Of a stretch of 14,655 bases of DNA, positions 1-7,713 are shown piece after piece. Below the pieces are notes generated by a model. It saw nothing but the letters and a program-made list of their open reading frames with translations. It made no database searches and was not told the origin of the DNA. Origin of the DNA: CALKMS01 sp036796755 (lineage in GTDB: Bacteria; Actinomycetota; Aquicultoria; SKW223; CALKMS01); contig DAIRCJ010000036.1 in assembly GCA_036796755.1 (NCBI GenBank), forward strand, positions 1-14,655, written 5' to 3'. The translations under genes were made by a program, and so were the position numbers. Position 1 is the first letter of the stretch, and each line of letters starts with the position of its first letter.

Positions 1-1286
1 ATTCGTACTCCATCTATAAAATTTAATTCCTTTATCTTGGGAAGGAGATTTTTTTCTTTATGCTCCAAGAGTTTTGTTTTTATAGCTTCAACAAGAGCTT
101 TCTTTCTCTCTTCCGGGCAGAAAACTCTAATTTCCGGGGTAGAGCGGGCAGAGGTGAAAATGGGATAAAGCTGGCTGATTCTGGCTCGCGGGTTCCTTCT
201 TTTTTCTTCTTTTAAAACTTCTATCAGACGCAAAGCCGAATAAATACCATCATCAAAACCAAAGTAACGGTCAGCAAAGAAAAAGTGTCCGCTCATCTCA
301 CCCGCCAAAAGAGCCTTTTCCTCAATCATTTTTTTCTTTATCAAAGAATGCCCGGTTTTCCACATAATCGGCTTTCCGCCTAGCCTTTCTATCTCTTGAT
401 ACATCAGACCGGAGCACTTTACTTCGCCAATAATTTTTGCCCCTGGATGTTGCTGAAGGATATTTCGAGCAAAAACGGCGATTAGTTTGTCGCCGTAGAT
501 TACTTCACCCTTTTCGTCAACCACCCCCAGACGATCAGCGTCGCCGTCAAAAGCTATCCCCAGGTCACATCTCTTTTGCTTTACAGTTTTTTGAAGGTCT
601 TTTAAGTTGGAAAGAACGGTGGGGTCAGGATGATGGTTGGGGAAATTTCCGTCCGGTTCCGAATAAAGTTCAATGACTTCGCAGCCGATTTTTTTCAGGA
701 TTGCCGGAGCTACTAGTCCGGCCGTTCCATTGCCACTGTCTACAGCAACCCTTAATCCGGGATAATTTTTAAGATAAGCAAACTCTTTTTCCAGGAAACG
801 GAGGTATTTTTGGATGATGTTGATTTTTTTACGGCTGACCGGGGTTTTTTTGCCAGAAGAGTTTTCCTTCCTCACCTTTTCAAAAATCTCTTTTAAACTT
901 TGAATTTCCTTTCCGCTGATCGTTTCCTTTCCCAGGCAAATTTTGAAACCGTTGTATTCCGGGGGGTTGTGACTCCCGGTTATCATTATTCCCCCATCAA
1001 CTCCAAGAGTAAAAAGGGAAAAATAAAGGAGCGGAGTAGGGCAGATTCCAAGTTCAAAAGTGGAAACTCCTTTTTCCTGTAGGCCAGCTATCAATTTTTG
1101 GGCTAAAGAGGGCGAGGAAAGGCGGGTGTCCCAGCCAATTGAAACTTTTGAGTTTTCTTTTTTTAGCTTTTCTTTGAGATAGACGGCGAACGCCCAGCCC
1201 AGATGGCGAGCAAAGTCTTCATTCAGCCCCTCTTTTTCTGTTCCTCGCAGATCGTATTCTCGAAAAATTATTTCAAATTTCTTCAT
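1..1286 (-). CDS. manB: Phosphomannomutase/phosphoglucomutase (3' end outside window)
   Basis: Interconverts mannose-6-phosphate and mannose-1-phosphate (often also the glucose phosphates) in the cytoplasm. I translated it by hand: it begins MKKFEIIFREYDLRG, the usual N-terminus of the alpha-D-phosphohexomutase family. The phosphoserine loop TGSHNPP is at residues 103-109 (catalytic Ser105), the Mg-binding loop DGDADR at 247-252, and the sugar-binding loop GEMSGH at 329-334. About 428 residues are in the window, ending in FIDGVR. The family is about 455 long, so only the last ~30 residues, with the phosphate-binding loop of domain 4, are missing. The ATG (1284-1286) lies inside the end of manC, a 14-base overlap, with no clear Shine-Dalgarno, so translation is probably coupled. 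Paired with manC it supplies GDP-mannose. Mannose rather than glucose specificity is inferred from that neighbour. Confidence 0.93.
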   Translation of the reverse strand, partial: MKKFEIIFREYDLRGTEKEGLNEDFARHLGWAFAVYLKEKLKKENSKVSIGWDTRLSSPSLAQKLIAGLQEKGVSTFELGICPTPLLYFSLFTLGVDGGIMITGSHNPPEYNGFKICLGKETISGKEIQSLKEIFEKVRKENSSGKKTPVSRKKINIIQKYLRFLEKEFAYLKNYPGLRVAVDSGNGTAGLVAPAILKKIGCEVIELYSEPDGNFPNHHPDPTVLSNLKDLQKTVKQKRCDLGIAFDGDADRLGVVDEKGEVIYGDKLIAVFARNILQQHPGAKIIGEVKCSGLMYQEIERLGGKPIMWKTGHSLIKKKMIEEKALLAGEMSGHFFFADRYFGFDDGIYSALRLIEVLKEEKRRNPRARISQLYPIFTSARSTPEIRVFCPEERKKALVEAIKTKLLEHKEKNLLPKIKELNFIDGVR

Positions 1287-2709
1287 TGCGGCCGTAGAGG
1301 TCGTCAAAACGTACTATGTCATCTTCGTCTACATATTTTCCAATCTGAACCTCAATCAACTTTAGAGTTCTTCTTCCCGGGTTTTCCAGGCGATGAGGGG
1401 TGGAAGGAGGGATAAAGGTGCTTTCATTAGGCTTGAGGTCAAATACTTCCTGGTTGCGGGTTACCCGGGCCGTTCCTGTAATAATAACCCAGTGCTCACT
1501 TCGGTGCCGATGAAGCTGGTAACTTAGCTTACCCTTGGGTTTAACCGTGACCATTTTAAGTTTATAACCAGGCCCTTTGTTTAAAACGGTAAAGCTGCCC
1601 CAGGGTCTTTCTACCGTTCGCGGAGTGAGGTACTCATCAGCTTTTCTTTTCTTTAGGGTTTCAACGACTTTTTTAACTTCCTGAAGTCTCTCCTTTGGAG
1701 CAATCAGGGTAGCATCGTGGGTGTCAATAACCACAGTTTCCCTTAAGCCAATAGTGGCAACTAGCTTGTCTTCCGCGAAAATGATTGATTTTTTTGAGCC
1801 AAGGTCAACCACATTTCCTTTAATTACATTTCCATTTTTGTCTTTAGGATTGAATTCTTCAAGGGAAAGCAAACTGCCAACGTCGTTCCAGCCGAAATCA
1901 GCCGGGATTAAAGCAATTTTGTCCGATTTTTCCATTACGGCGTAGTCAATTGAAATAGGTTCAAGTTTCTCAAAGAGGATTTTCTTGTCTTCAAAAGAAA
2001 GAGATTTATCTTCCATTTGCTTCAAGACCTTAAATAACTCGGGCTGAAATTTTTCTACTTCTTTTAAAATAATCCGAGCTTTAAAAATGAAGATGCCACT
2101 GTTCCAGTAATAGGAGGGGCTTTTTAGAAACTTTTGAGCTAAAGACAGGTTTGGTTTCTCAATGAATTTTTCTGCTTTAAAAGCCGGAAAGCGGAGGCTG
2201 GCTATTTGTTTTCCCGCTTTTATGTATCCAAATCCAGTTTCAGCGCGGGTTGGCTTTGCGCCGAAGGTCACAATATAGCCACGGGAAGCCAGCTCGTAAG
2301 CTCTGGCCACCGTTTGGTTAAACTTCTTACCGTGTTTAACATAATGATCAGAAGGGAAAGCCCCAATAACTGCTTCCGGTTCAATTCTGGATATCTGCCA
2401 GGCGGCCAGGGCAATAGCGGGAGCAGTGTTGCGGGGAGCCGGTTCAATTATGTACTTTATTTTTTTGAAAGGTCGCGGCTGGTTTTTAAGGTGAGTGCTT
2501 ATTTCCCGGGCTAAATTAGGACTGGCCACCAGATGAATTTTTTCTTCTTCGGTTAAGGAAAGAATTCTTTTAACTGTCTGGACTATTAAGCTTTCCGTTC
2601 CCAGTAGGGAGAGCAATTGTTTCGGATTAAGCTCGCGACTTAAGGGCCAGAGGCGAGAGCCTGACCCTCCGGCTAAAATTACCGGATAAAGTTTTTCAAG
2701 CTTGTCCAT
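1273..2709 (-). CDS. manC: Mannose-1-phosphate guanylyltransferase / mannose-6-phosphate isomerase
   Basis: Bifunctional type II enzyme of 478 residues, the usual length for AlgA/ManC. The N-terminal nucleotidyltransferase part (about 1-350) makes GDP-mannose from mannose-1-phosphate and GTP. It shows the pyrophosphorylase signature LAGGSGSRLWPLSR near residues 12-25 with the Lys of NPKQ just after, then GAFPSDHYV and FIEKPN. The C-terminal cupin part (about 360-478) isomerises fructose-6-phosphate to mannose-6-phosphate. It has RPWGS, the metal-site segment QLHRHRSEHW, the STFIPPSTPHRLENPG segment, and the family-typical ending DDIVRFDDLYGR. The start ATG has an AGAGGTAA Shine-Dalgarno about 6 bases upstream. 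It overlaps the manB start, so the two genes form one transcription unit covering all steps from fructose-6-phosphate to GDP-mannose. It is divergent from a GT4 glycosyltransferase, a likely user of the product (inference). Confidence 0.95.
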   Translation of the reverse strand: MDKLEKLYPVILAGGSGSRLWPLSRELNPKQLLSLLGTESLIVQTVKRILSLTEEEKIHLVASPNLAREISTHLKNQPRPFKKIKYIIEPAPRNTAPAIALAAWQISRIEPEAVIGAFPSDHYVKHGKKFNQTVARAYELASRGYIVTFGAKPTRAETGFGYIKAGKQIASLRFPAFKAEKFIEKPNLSLAQKFLKSPSYYWNSGIFIFKARIILKEVEKFQPELFKVLKQMEDKSLSFEDKKILFEKLEPISIDYAVMEKSDKIALIPADFGWNDVGSLLSLEEFNPKDKNGNVIKGNVVDLGSKKSIIFAEDKLVATIGLRETVVIDTHDATLIAPKERLQEVKKVVETLKKRKADEYLTPRTVERPWGSFTVLNKGPGYKLKMVTVKPKGKLSYQLHRHRSEHWVIITGTARVTRNQEVFDLKPNESTFIPPSTPHRLENPGRRTLKLIEVQIGKYVDEDDIVRFDDLYGRNEEI

Positions 2710-2741
2710 AAAAAATTACCTCTTAATTTTCTTTATCAAGC

Positions 2742-2768
2742 ATTATAATAATGGAGTTTGAAGGTAAA
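2742..2768 (-). promoter_or_regulatory. Candidate promoter of manC-manB
   Basis: Reading the minus strand, a perfect TATAAT lies at 2747-2742, about 33 bases before the manC ATG. A weak TTTACC -35-like box lies at 2768-2763 with a short 15-base spacer. The -10 is convincing; the -35 is not. Confidence 0.4.
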
Positions 2769-2829
2769 ATGTAGCTTTATTTACCTTTCTTTTGCGGTTT
2801 TCGTTAGGTTTTTTGAAAGGTGAGTTTAG

Positions 2830-3942
2830 GTGAGCGATATTCTTTTTGATTTGAGAATGTGGAACTGGACCGGGGTGGGACGCTATTCCCTTAATTTGTT
2901 TGCCGCTCTGGTTGGTTTAAACTCAAAAGAAGCTTCCAGCTTTTCTTTTCAAGCTCTGATAAACTCGGAAGAGGAACTTCCGCTTCGCTTAAAAGAAAAC
3001 CTGAGAGAAGAATCAGTTAAAAAAATAGAAACGAAAGTCAAGCCTTTTTCTCTGGCCAATTTTTTAGGGGGTAATTTTTTCTTTCCCTTTCAAGCAGACC
3101 TTTTTCATGTTCCTCATTTTACTCTTCCCGGCAAGTTAAGAATGCCAGCTGTGGTGACCATCCACGACTTAATTCCCTTGAGGTATCCTGTTATGAGCTG
3201 GTGGAAGAGAAAAGTATATTATGCGTGGAATAAAAGGGCCGTGCTTCAGGCGAGATCTGTAATTACCGATTCCCACTTTACGGCAGACCTGATACATCAA
3301 TTTTCTTCTCTTCCTTTTGAAAAGGTAAAGGTGGTTTATTTAGCTCCTGACCCTATCTTTTACGCTGAAAAGAATCAGGAAACAAGAGAATCTACTTTTC
3401 ACCGTTACTTTTTAGCATTTGCTAACTGGCGCTATCACAAGGGTCTGGACATTCTTTTGAAAGGATTTTCAGCAGCGGAGTCCGAGGCGAAACTTTTGTT
3501 AGTAGGCAAAGGGCCAGAACCCGGGAAAGTAAAGAAAAGCCTGCTTAAGTTGGTGGAGAGAATGTTGAAGGAAAAGAGAATTTCTTTTACCGGAGCTGTT
3601 GAGGATGAACAATTAGCTTCTCTTTATCGAGGTGCTCTGGCTTTTATTCATCCCTCAAGAGAAGAGGGTTTTGGTCTCCCTCCCCTGGAAGCAATGGCTA
3701 GCGGAACAACAGTTATTTCCGCTGATATACCGGTTTCCCGGGAGATTCTTGGGGAATCAGCTATTTATTATCCGGTTGAAGACTACCGGGAACTTTCTTT
3801 CATCCTGAAGAGGGTGGAGAATGACCTGGTTTTAAGAAAAGAATATGCTTCTCGTGGCCGGGAAAGAGCAAGCTTGTTTTCCTGGGAAAAAACGGCTCAA
3901 GGAACAATGGAGGTTTATAGAGAATCTTTAGTCGGTTTGTAA
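2830..3942 (+). CDS. GT4-family glycosyltransferase
   Basis: A 370-residue GT-B fold retaining glycosyltransferase, length normal for GT4. The N-terminal half has the acceptor-side motif TGVGRYSLNL near residue 15 and VTIHDLIPLRYP near 110. The C-terminal half carries the nucleotide-sugar site: FANWRYHKGLDILLKGF and the E-x7-E motif EEGFGLPPLE, with glutamates 279 and 287. No signal peptide or membrane helix is evident, so it probably acts at the cytoplasmic membrane face. The start is GTG, chosen because a good GAAAGGTGA Shine-Dalgarno ends 6 bases upstream. The divergent manC-manB pair makes GDP-mannose, so a mannosyltransferase acting on a surface polysaccharide or glycolipid is likely. 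Donor and acceptor cannot be read from sequence. It ends 4 bases from the convergent dedA gene. Confidence 0.9.
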   Translation: MSDILFDLRMWNWTGVGRYSLNLFAALVGLNSKEASSFSFQALINSEEELPLRLKENLREESVKKIETKVKPFSLANFLGGNFFFPFQADLFHVPHFTLPGKLRMPAVVTIHDLIPLRYPVMSWWKRKVYYAWNKRAVLQARSVITDSHFTADLIHQFSSLPFEKVKVVYLAPDPIFYAEKNQETRESTFHRYFLAFANWRYHKGLDILLKGFSAAESEAKLLLVGKGPEPGKVKKSLLKLVERMLKEKRISFTGAVEDEQLASLYRGALAFIHPSREEGFGLPPLEAMASGTTVISADIPVSREILGESAIYYPVEDYRELSFILKRVENDLVLRKEYASRGRERASLFSWEKTAQGTMEVYRESLVGL

Positions 3943-3946
3943 AATT

Positions 3947-4594
3947 TTAAGCAGCCGCTTTAATAAATCGTTCTCGTAAGTAGGCTGTTAGTCCCGGTAA
4001 AACCGAGATAAAAATAATTCCCAAAATAACCAAGGTGAAGTTTTCCTTAACCAGAGGGAGGTTACCAAAGAAGAAGCCGCCAAGAACGAAGAGATTAACC
4101 CAGATCAACCCCCCGACTATATTGTAAAGGAGAAACCGCCCGTAGCTCATTCGGGCAATTCCAGCCACAAAAGGAGCGAAAGTTCTGATTATAGGCATAA
4201 AGCGAGCAAGGAAAATTGTTTTGCCTCCGTGCTTTTCATAAAAATGTTGGGTCTTTTCCAGGTGTTTTTTGTTTAAAAACCAAACATTTTCTCGTGAGAA
4301 GATTTTTGCTCCTACTTTATGGCCAATCCAGTAGTTTACGGTGTCGCCGATAATAGCGGCAGCGCAAAGCAAAACAATCAAGCTGAAGACATCAGGCGAG
4401 CCAACAGCGGCTATAGCTCCGGCGGCAAAAAGGAGGGAGTCACCAGGAAGGAAAGGGGTAACCACCAGGCCAGTTTCACAAAATATTATTAGAAAAAGAA
4501 TTGGATAAGTCCAGGCACCATAGTTCTGGATGAGCTGAGTCAGGTTTTTATCAAGGTGCATGATAAACTTCAGAAAGTCAGCTATTATTTCCAT
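3947..4594 (-). CDS. DedA-family (VTT domain) membrane protein
   Basis: An integral membrane protein of 215 residues, typical for DedA. Family hallmarks are FCETGLVVTPFLPGDSLLFAAGAIAA (about 39-64), GDTVNYWIGHKVGAKIF (about 83-99), and the amphipathic re-entrant segment FLARFMPIIRTFAPFVAGIARM (about 127-148). Hydrophobic segments follow to the C-terminus, which ends in a basic RERFIK stretch. DedA/VTT proteins are linked to flipping of lipid carriers and phospholipids and to membrane homeostasis. That role is family knowledge and the substrate here is unknown. The ATG start gives the standard N-terminus with the hydrophobic MEIIADFLKFIMHLD segment. A GGGAGGAA site lies somewhat far upstream (about 15 bases), with AGAGAAG closer. 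Lying tail to tail with a glycosyltransferase may hint at a carrier-recycling role, but this is only suggestive. Confidence 0.92.
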   Translation of the reverse strand: MEIIADFLKFIMHLDKNLTQLIQNYGAWTYPILFLIIFCETGLVVTPFLPGDSLLFAAGAIAAVGSPDVFSLIVLLCAAAIIGDTVNYWIGHKVGAKIFSRENVWFLNKKHLEKTQHFYEKHGGKTIFLARFMPIIRTFAPFVAGIARMSYGRFLLYNIVGGLIWVNLFVLGGFFFGNLPLVKENFTLVILGIIFISVLPGLTAYLRERFIKAAA

Positions 4595-4649
4595 AACTTC
4601 TCTAAAATTCCTCCCGAAAGTTACATTATTAAAATTTTAAGCTTGGCCA

Positions 4650-4679
4650 ATCTTACCATAGAAAAGTTAGGGTAACCAA
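4650..4679 (-). promoter_or_regulatory. Candidate promoter of the dedA-family gene
   Basis: On the minus strand TTGGTT (4679-4674), an 18-base spacer, then TAAGAT (4655-4650). This would start a transcript about 50 bases before the dedA ATG. A lone TTGACA lies further upstream without a matching -10. Confidence 0.35.
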
Positions 4680-4729
4680 TCAGGAAGCTGGTATAAGACT
4701 GTCAAGCAAAAGAGGAAAGAGGGTATTTA

Positions 4730-4817
4730 TGGTGCCGAAGGCGGGAGTCGAACCCGCACGGGCACAAAGCCCACTGGATTTTGAGTCCAGCGCGTCTGCC
4801 AGTTCCACCACTTCGGC
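4730..4817 (-). tRNA. tRNA-Leu(CAA), CCA end encoded
   Basis: An 88-base class II tRNA on the minus strand. The acceptor stem is GCCGAAG (5' end at 4817) paired with CTTCGGC, followed by A73 and an encoded CCA (4732-4730). The anticodon stem CTGGA/TCCAG encloses the loop CTCAAAA, giving anticodon CAA at 4783-4781, which reads the leucine codon UUG. The long variable arm has a GGGC/GCCC stem, as expected for leucine. The T arm is GCGGG-TTCGACT-CCCGC. It lies downstream of ppcA on the same strand but has its own promoter-like sequence. Confidence 0.97.
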
Positions 4818-4834
4818 CTGGACTTTTGAATTTA

Positions 4835-4863
4835 ATTCTATTTTTTTTTGTCCTGGCTTGCAA
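4835..4863 (-). promoter_or_regulatory. Promoter of tRNA-Leu
   Basis: On the minus strand TTGCAA (4863-4858), exactly 17 bases, then TAGAAT (4840-4835). The predicted start near 4828 would give an 11-base 5' leader before the mature tRNA. The spacer holds a run of nine A residues on the transcribed-sense strand. Confidence 0.6.
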
Positions 4864-4898
4864 CTTTTAAGATTTTACTTGTGGTTTCAGGAATCTTA

Positions 4899-6362
4899 TT
4901 ATCCCAGAAATTTCCTTGCCCAGGCGGCTTCGATGATTAATTCTTTAATGTCTTCCTTTTTCTCTAATTTTTCCATAATTTTACTGGTGAGATGAAGATG
5001 CAGCCTCTCAGTTTTAAAATCAGTTAGTTTTAGAACTTTCTTGACTTCTGATTTTAGTTTGGGAAAAAGATTTAAGCTTCGGGGATTAAAGTAGGTCAGG
5101 GCGTCTGCCAGATCTTCGTGGAAGTCAGGGTAGATTTCCTGGATGAGTTTTATTTCTTCTTTGCCAAGAGCACCCAGCCCTAAAACTTCTGGCGGGAAAC
5201 CAATTGAGTAAAGAGCAGCACAGAAACTTATAGCCCGGGGAAGGCTAATTTTTTTTCCTGCCTGGCGGGAATAACCAAATAAACCAATGTGAAGTTTTCT
5301 CAGCCTTCGAGGAGGAATGAAAGGGGAAACCTCGTTCACCAGGGGAGCAACAACTTCCAGCTCGGACTGGTAAATGGCGGCTGATTTTCTGGCTAACTCA
5401 ATTACTTTTTTCTCATCTTTCAAAGGAATAGCTTTCTTTCTTTTGCTGCGGTTTAGTTTTTTAATTGCCTGGATAACGGTTTCGGTTGGATAGTCATACT
5501 TGAAAGCTGATTGAATAGTGAAAGTCTGAACACTTGGGTAACCTTTCAGGCAGTTTTCAATGTTGGTGGGTTTAAAATTGCCCCTAAAAGGGCAAGAGCC
5601 CACTCCAACGATAGGATAGATTGGTCTTCCCCAGCTTTCTTCTAATTTTTCCAGCCGAAAGAGAGCTACTTTCAAAGAAAGAATGGCGGCCAGGCTTCCA
5701 TAGTTTAAAGCGGGGTCAGAGCGAGCAAGAAAAACTCTTTGGTAAGGTAAGTCTTTGTTTTGAAAGTATTCTTTAAGGATAAAGCTTGATTTTAACAGGC
5801 TTTCGATGTCTTCAAAAAGAGGAATAATCTCAATCTCCTGGGGTGAGAAATCGCCAATCCATTGACTTAACCGCGTCCCATCGGGGAAAACGAAGTCCCC
5901 TTTGTTTCCTACAAATTTGCGGTAGTAATAAGCTATTCTTTCAATTTCCTGACTGCTTCGGGTCATTGGTAAGATAACTTCGAAAATAGGAGGTCGAGCT
6001 CGGGGATTAAGAAGGCGGGCAAGGTCATAGGAGCGGGGGATGCTTTCCAGAACTTCCAGCAGAATTTTTCCTTCCGTTTTTTCCACTGAGGGGTTGGGAA
6101 CGCGGAGAGTGAGGAAACATTTTTCGCCCAGCGGGTTTTCTTTAAAGAAATGGGGATAGCGGGATAAAAGCTTCCTGACCACAAATTCATCAACTTCTTT
6201 TCCCTCAAAGTCCCACATTTGTTCCTCGCAGCCAAGGTGAGAAAAGGCGTAATAGGCCTCGGTTATCTCATCTTCTCCTCCTATTGGCTGGCTGTCAGCG
6301 AAAAAAGGAAGGCTAACATTATCCGGGTGCTGAGTACTCATTGTGCGGGGTATTTTTCGCAT
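4899..6362 (-). CDS. ppcA: Phosphoenolpyruvate carboxylase, archaeal type
   Basis: Carboxylates PEP with bicarbonate to oxaloacetate, an anaplerotic reaction that also feeds 2-oxoglutarate for ammonium assimilation. About 487 residues matches the short archaeal-type PEPC family (about 500), not the ~900-residue bacterial/plant type. Hallmarks in order: the N-terminal MRKIPRTMSTQHPDN signature, MWDFEGKEVDEF near 50, RVPNPSVE near 88, EVILPMTRSSQEI, ARSDPALNYG near 212, GVGSCPFRGNF near 253, TIQSAFKYDYP, and LHIGLFGYSRQAG near 357. I chose the ATG at 6362 because the family begins just there (M-x-IPR-x-MSTQHPDN). A TTG at 6398 is in frame but has no ribosome site and falls inside the proposed -35 box. 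The gene diverges from the DUF362 gene and is followed by tRNA-Leu. Confidence 0.93.
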   Translation of the reverse strand: MRKIPRTMSTQHPDNVSLPFFADSQPIGGEDEITEAYYAFSHLGCEEQMWDFEGKEVDEFVVRKLLSRYPHFFKENPLGEKCFLTLRVPNPSVEKTEGKILLEVLESIPRSYDLARLLNPRARPPIFEVILPMTRSSQEIERIAYYYRKFVGNKGDFVFPDGTRLSQWIGDFSPQEIEIIPLFEDIESLLKSSFILKEYFQNKDLPYQRVFLARSDPALNYGSLAAILSLKVALFRLEKLEESWGRPIYPIVGVGSCPFRGNFKPTNIENCLKGYPSVQTFTIQSAFKYDYPTETVIQAIKKLNRSKRKKAIPLKDEKKVIELARKSAAIYQSELEVVAPLVNEVSPFIPPRRLRKLHIGLFGYSRQAGKKISLPRAISFCAALYSIGFPPEVLGLGALGKEEIKLIQEIYPDFHEDLADALTYFNPRSLNLFPKLKSEVKKVLKLTDFKTERLHLHLTSKIMEKLEKKEDIKELIIEAAWARKFLG

Positions 6363-6368
6363 GCAAAG

Positions 6369-6398
6369 ATTATAACTTTTCTCCGCTTTTATTAGCAA
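6369..6398 (-). promoter_or_regulatory. Candidate leaderless promoter of ppcA
   Basis: On the minus strand TTGCTA (6398-6393), an 18-base spacer, then a perfect TATAAT (6374-6369). Only six bases (CTTTGC) separate the -10 from the ATG at 6362, so the expected start of transcription falls on the start codon. No Shine-Dalgarno lies at normal distance from this ATG. Confidence 0.5.
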
Positions 6399-6524
6399 AG
6401 AGTTGCCTGGAGAGCTTGGGAACTGAATTGTTGAGTTGATCTTTAAGCTTAGAGAGGGGTTTTTCTGGCCGATTTTTAGAGTTTAAGCTTAAAAAAGGAT
6501 ATATATAAAAAAGGATATAAGAAC
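6399..6524. repeat. Divergent intergenic region with paired repeats
   Basis: The gap between ppcA and the DUF362 gene has two exact copies of TTTAAGCTTA, at 6442-6451 and 6482-6491, 40 bases apart. The second sits in the 12-base palindrome TTTAAGCTTAAA. It also holds two copies of AAAAAAGGATATA at 6491-6503 and 6507-6519, with a 16-base period. These could be operators or simply AT-rich promoter sequence; no regulator is identified. Confidence 0.4.
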
Positions 6525-6553
6525 TTGGAAGTAAACTCTATTTCTGGTTTAAT
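6525..6553 (+). promoter_or_regulatory. Candidate leaderless promoter of the DUF362 gene
   Basis: TTGGAA (6525-6530), a 17-base spacer, then TTTAAT (6548-6553). Eight bases separate the -10 from the ATG at 6562, so transcription would begin at or within a base or two of the start codon. There is no Shine-Dalgarno upstream of that ATG. Confidence 0.4.
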
Positions 6554-6561
6554 GCTTCTTT

Positions 6562-7713
6562 ATGGAAAAGAAAAAAGTTTCAATTAAAAGGTGTGCTGAT
6601 TATTCACTTTCAAGCTTAAAATCTGCTTTAGATGAGCTTCTCTTTCCTTTTGGTGGATTTTCTACTTTTGTTAAGCCAGGAGAAACGATCTTTCTAAAAA
6701 TTAATCTTTTAGGTCCTTATCCTCCGGAAAAAGCCGTTACCACCCATCCGCAGTTACTAAAAGCGGTTATTCAAGGAATTAAGGAAGTCGGGGGCAAGGT
6801 TCTGGTCGGAGACTCTCCCGGAGGGCGAGACAACCCGTCACGAATAGGAAAAATACTTAAGGTTACGGGAATTGGTGAAGTTTGCGAAAGCGAAGGAGTA
6901 AAGTTTGTTTTACTGGACGAAGAGGTCGACAAATTCGAAGTGCAAGAGGTTTCCAATCCTCGCTATCCTTATCTGGAAATGGGGAAAAAAATCCTTGAGG
7001 CCGATGGGGTTATTTCCCTTCCCAAACTGAAAACTCATGGCTTTATGAAGTTCACGGGAGCAACAAAAGTGCTTTTTGGATCCATTCCGGGAATAAAAAA
7101 AGCTGAGTATCATCTTCGAGTGGCTGAAAGAATTGACTTTGCCGAGCTTCTGGTTGAGATCCTGCTTAAAGTTAATCCTCGCCTGGCAATAATGGACGCG
7201 ATAGTGGCAATGGAAGGCGAAGGCCCTTCGGCTGGCGATCCTTATCCCCTGGGTTTGCTTTTGGCCAGTCCTGACTCAATAGCCCTGGATGTTGTTTCCT
7301 CTTATCTTATTGGTTTTGACCCGGAAGAGGTTTACACCAATGCCGTAGCAAAGAAGCTTGGCTTGTGGGGGAGCTTAGGGGAGATAGAAGTGTTAGGCGA
7401 GAGACTGGAGGAAGTAAAACCAAAAGACTTTAAACTTCCCCAAAAGGACCTTTTTGACCGCGTTCCAGCTGGTTTAAGACATTTTTTTCGCCATCGGACC
7501 ACCGCTCGCCCCTATCTTGGCCATCCCCAGCTCTGCACAGCCTGCCGCACCTGCGAAAAGAACTGTCCGGCAGCCGCCATTAAAATGGTCGAGCTTAAAC
7601 CGGTTTTTGACTACCAAAAGTGTATTCGCTGTTACTGCTGCCACGAGCTTTGCCCGGAGAATGCTCTTTCTCTTTTTTATCCTTTATTGAGCCGCATTTT
7701 CCAGCGACTCTGA
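6562..7713 (+). CDS. DUF362 domain protein with two [4Fe-4S] ferredoxin motifs
   Basis: A 383-residue protein of unknown reaction. Residues of about 35-255 match the DUF362 family. Visible features are FLKINLLG, the glycine-rich VLVGDSPGGRDNPSR segment, ISLPKLKTHGFMKFTGATKVLFGSIPG near 150-180, and AIMDAIVAMEGEGPSAG. The C-terminus is a bacterial-type ferredoxin module with two complete C-x2-C-x2-C-x3-CP motifs: Cys325, 328, 331, 335 and Cys354, 357, 360, 364 (plus an extra Cys359). It should hold two [4Fe-4S] clusters, fitting electron transfer in an anaerobe. It has no signal peptide, so it is cytoplasmic. The ATG has no Shine-Dalgarno; an ATG ten bases upstream is out of frame and soon stops. 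DUF362-ferredoxin proteins are widespread in anaerobes, with no general function known to me. No neighbour gives a strong clue. Confidence 0.88.
   Translation: MEKKKVSIKRCADYSLSSLKSALDELLFPFGGFSTFVKPGETIFLKINLLGPYPPEKAVTTHPQLLKAVIQGIKEVGGKVLVGDSPGGRDNPSRIGKILKVTGIGEVCESEGVKFVLLDEEVDKFEVQEVSNPRYPYLEMGKKILEADGVISLPKLKTHGFMKFTGATKVLFGSIPGIKKAEYHLRVAERIDFAELLVEILLKVNPRLAIMDAIVAMEGEGPSAGDPYPLGLLLASPDSIALDVVSSYLIGFDPEEVYTNAVAKKLGLWGSLGEIEVLGERLEEVKPKDFKLPQKDLFDRVPAGLRHFFRHRTTARPYLGHPQLCTACRTCEKNCPAAAIKMVELKPVFDYQKCIRCYCCHELCPENALSLFYPLLSRIFQRL

Noticed and set aside
4841..4849. T9 run as an intrinsic terminator
   Set aside because: The run is T on the plus strand, where no gene ends. On the minus strand, the direction of ppcA and the tRNA, it is A9, and it sits in the tRNA promoter spacer.
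6363..6398. Extended ppcA start at the TTG (6398), adding 12 residues
   Set aside because: The family begins right at the ATG at 6362, there is no ribosome site before the TTG, and the TTG falls in the proposed -35 box.
6552..6590. ATG at 6552 as start of the DUF362 gene
   Set aside because: It is in another frame and reaches a stop within about 15 codons.
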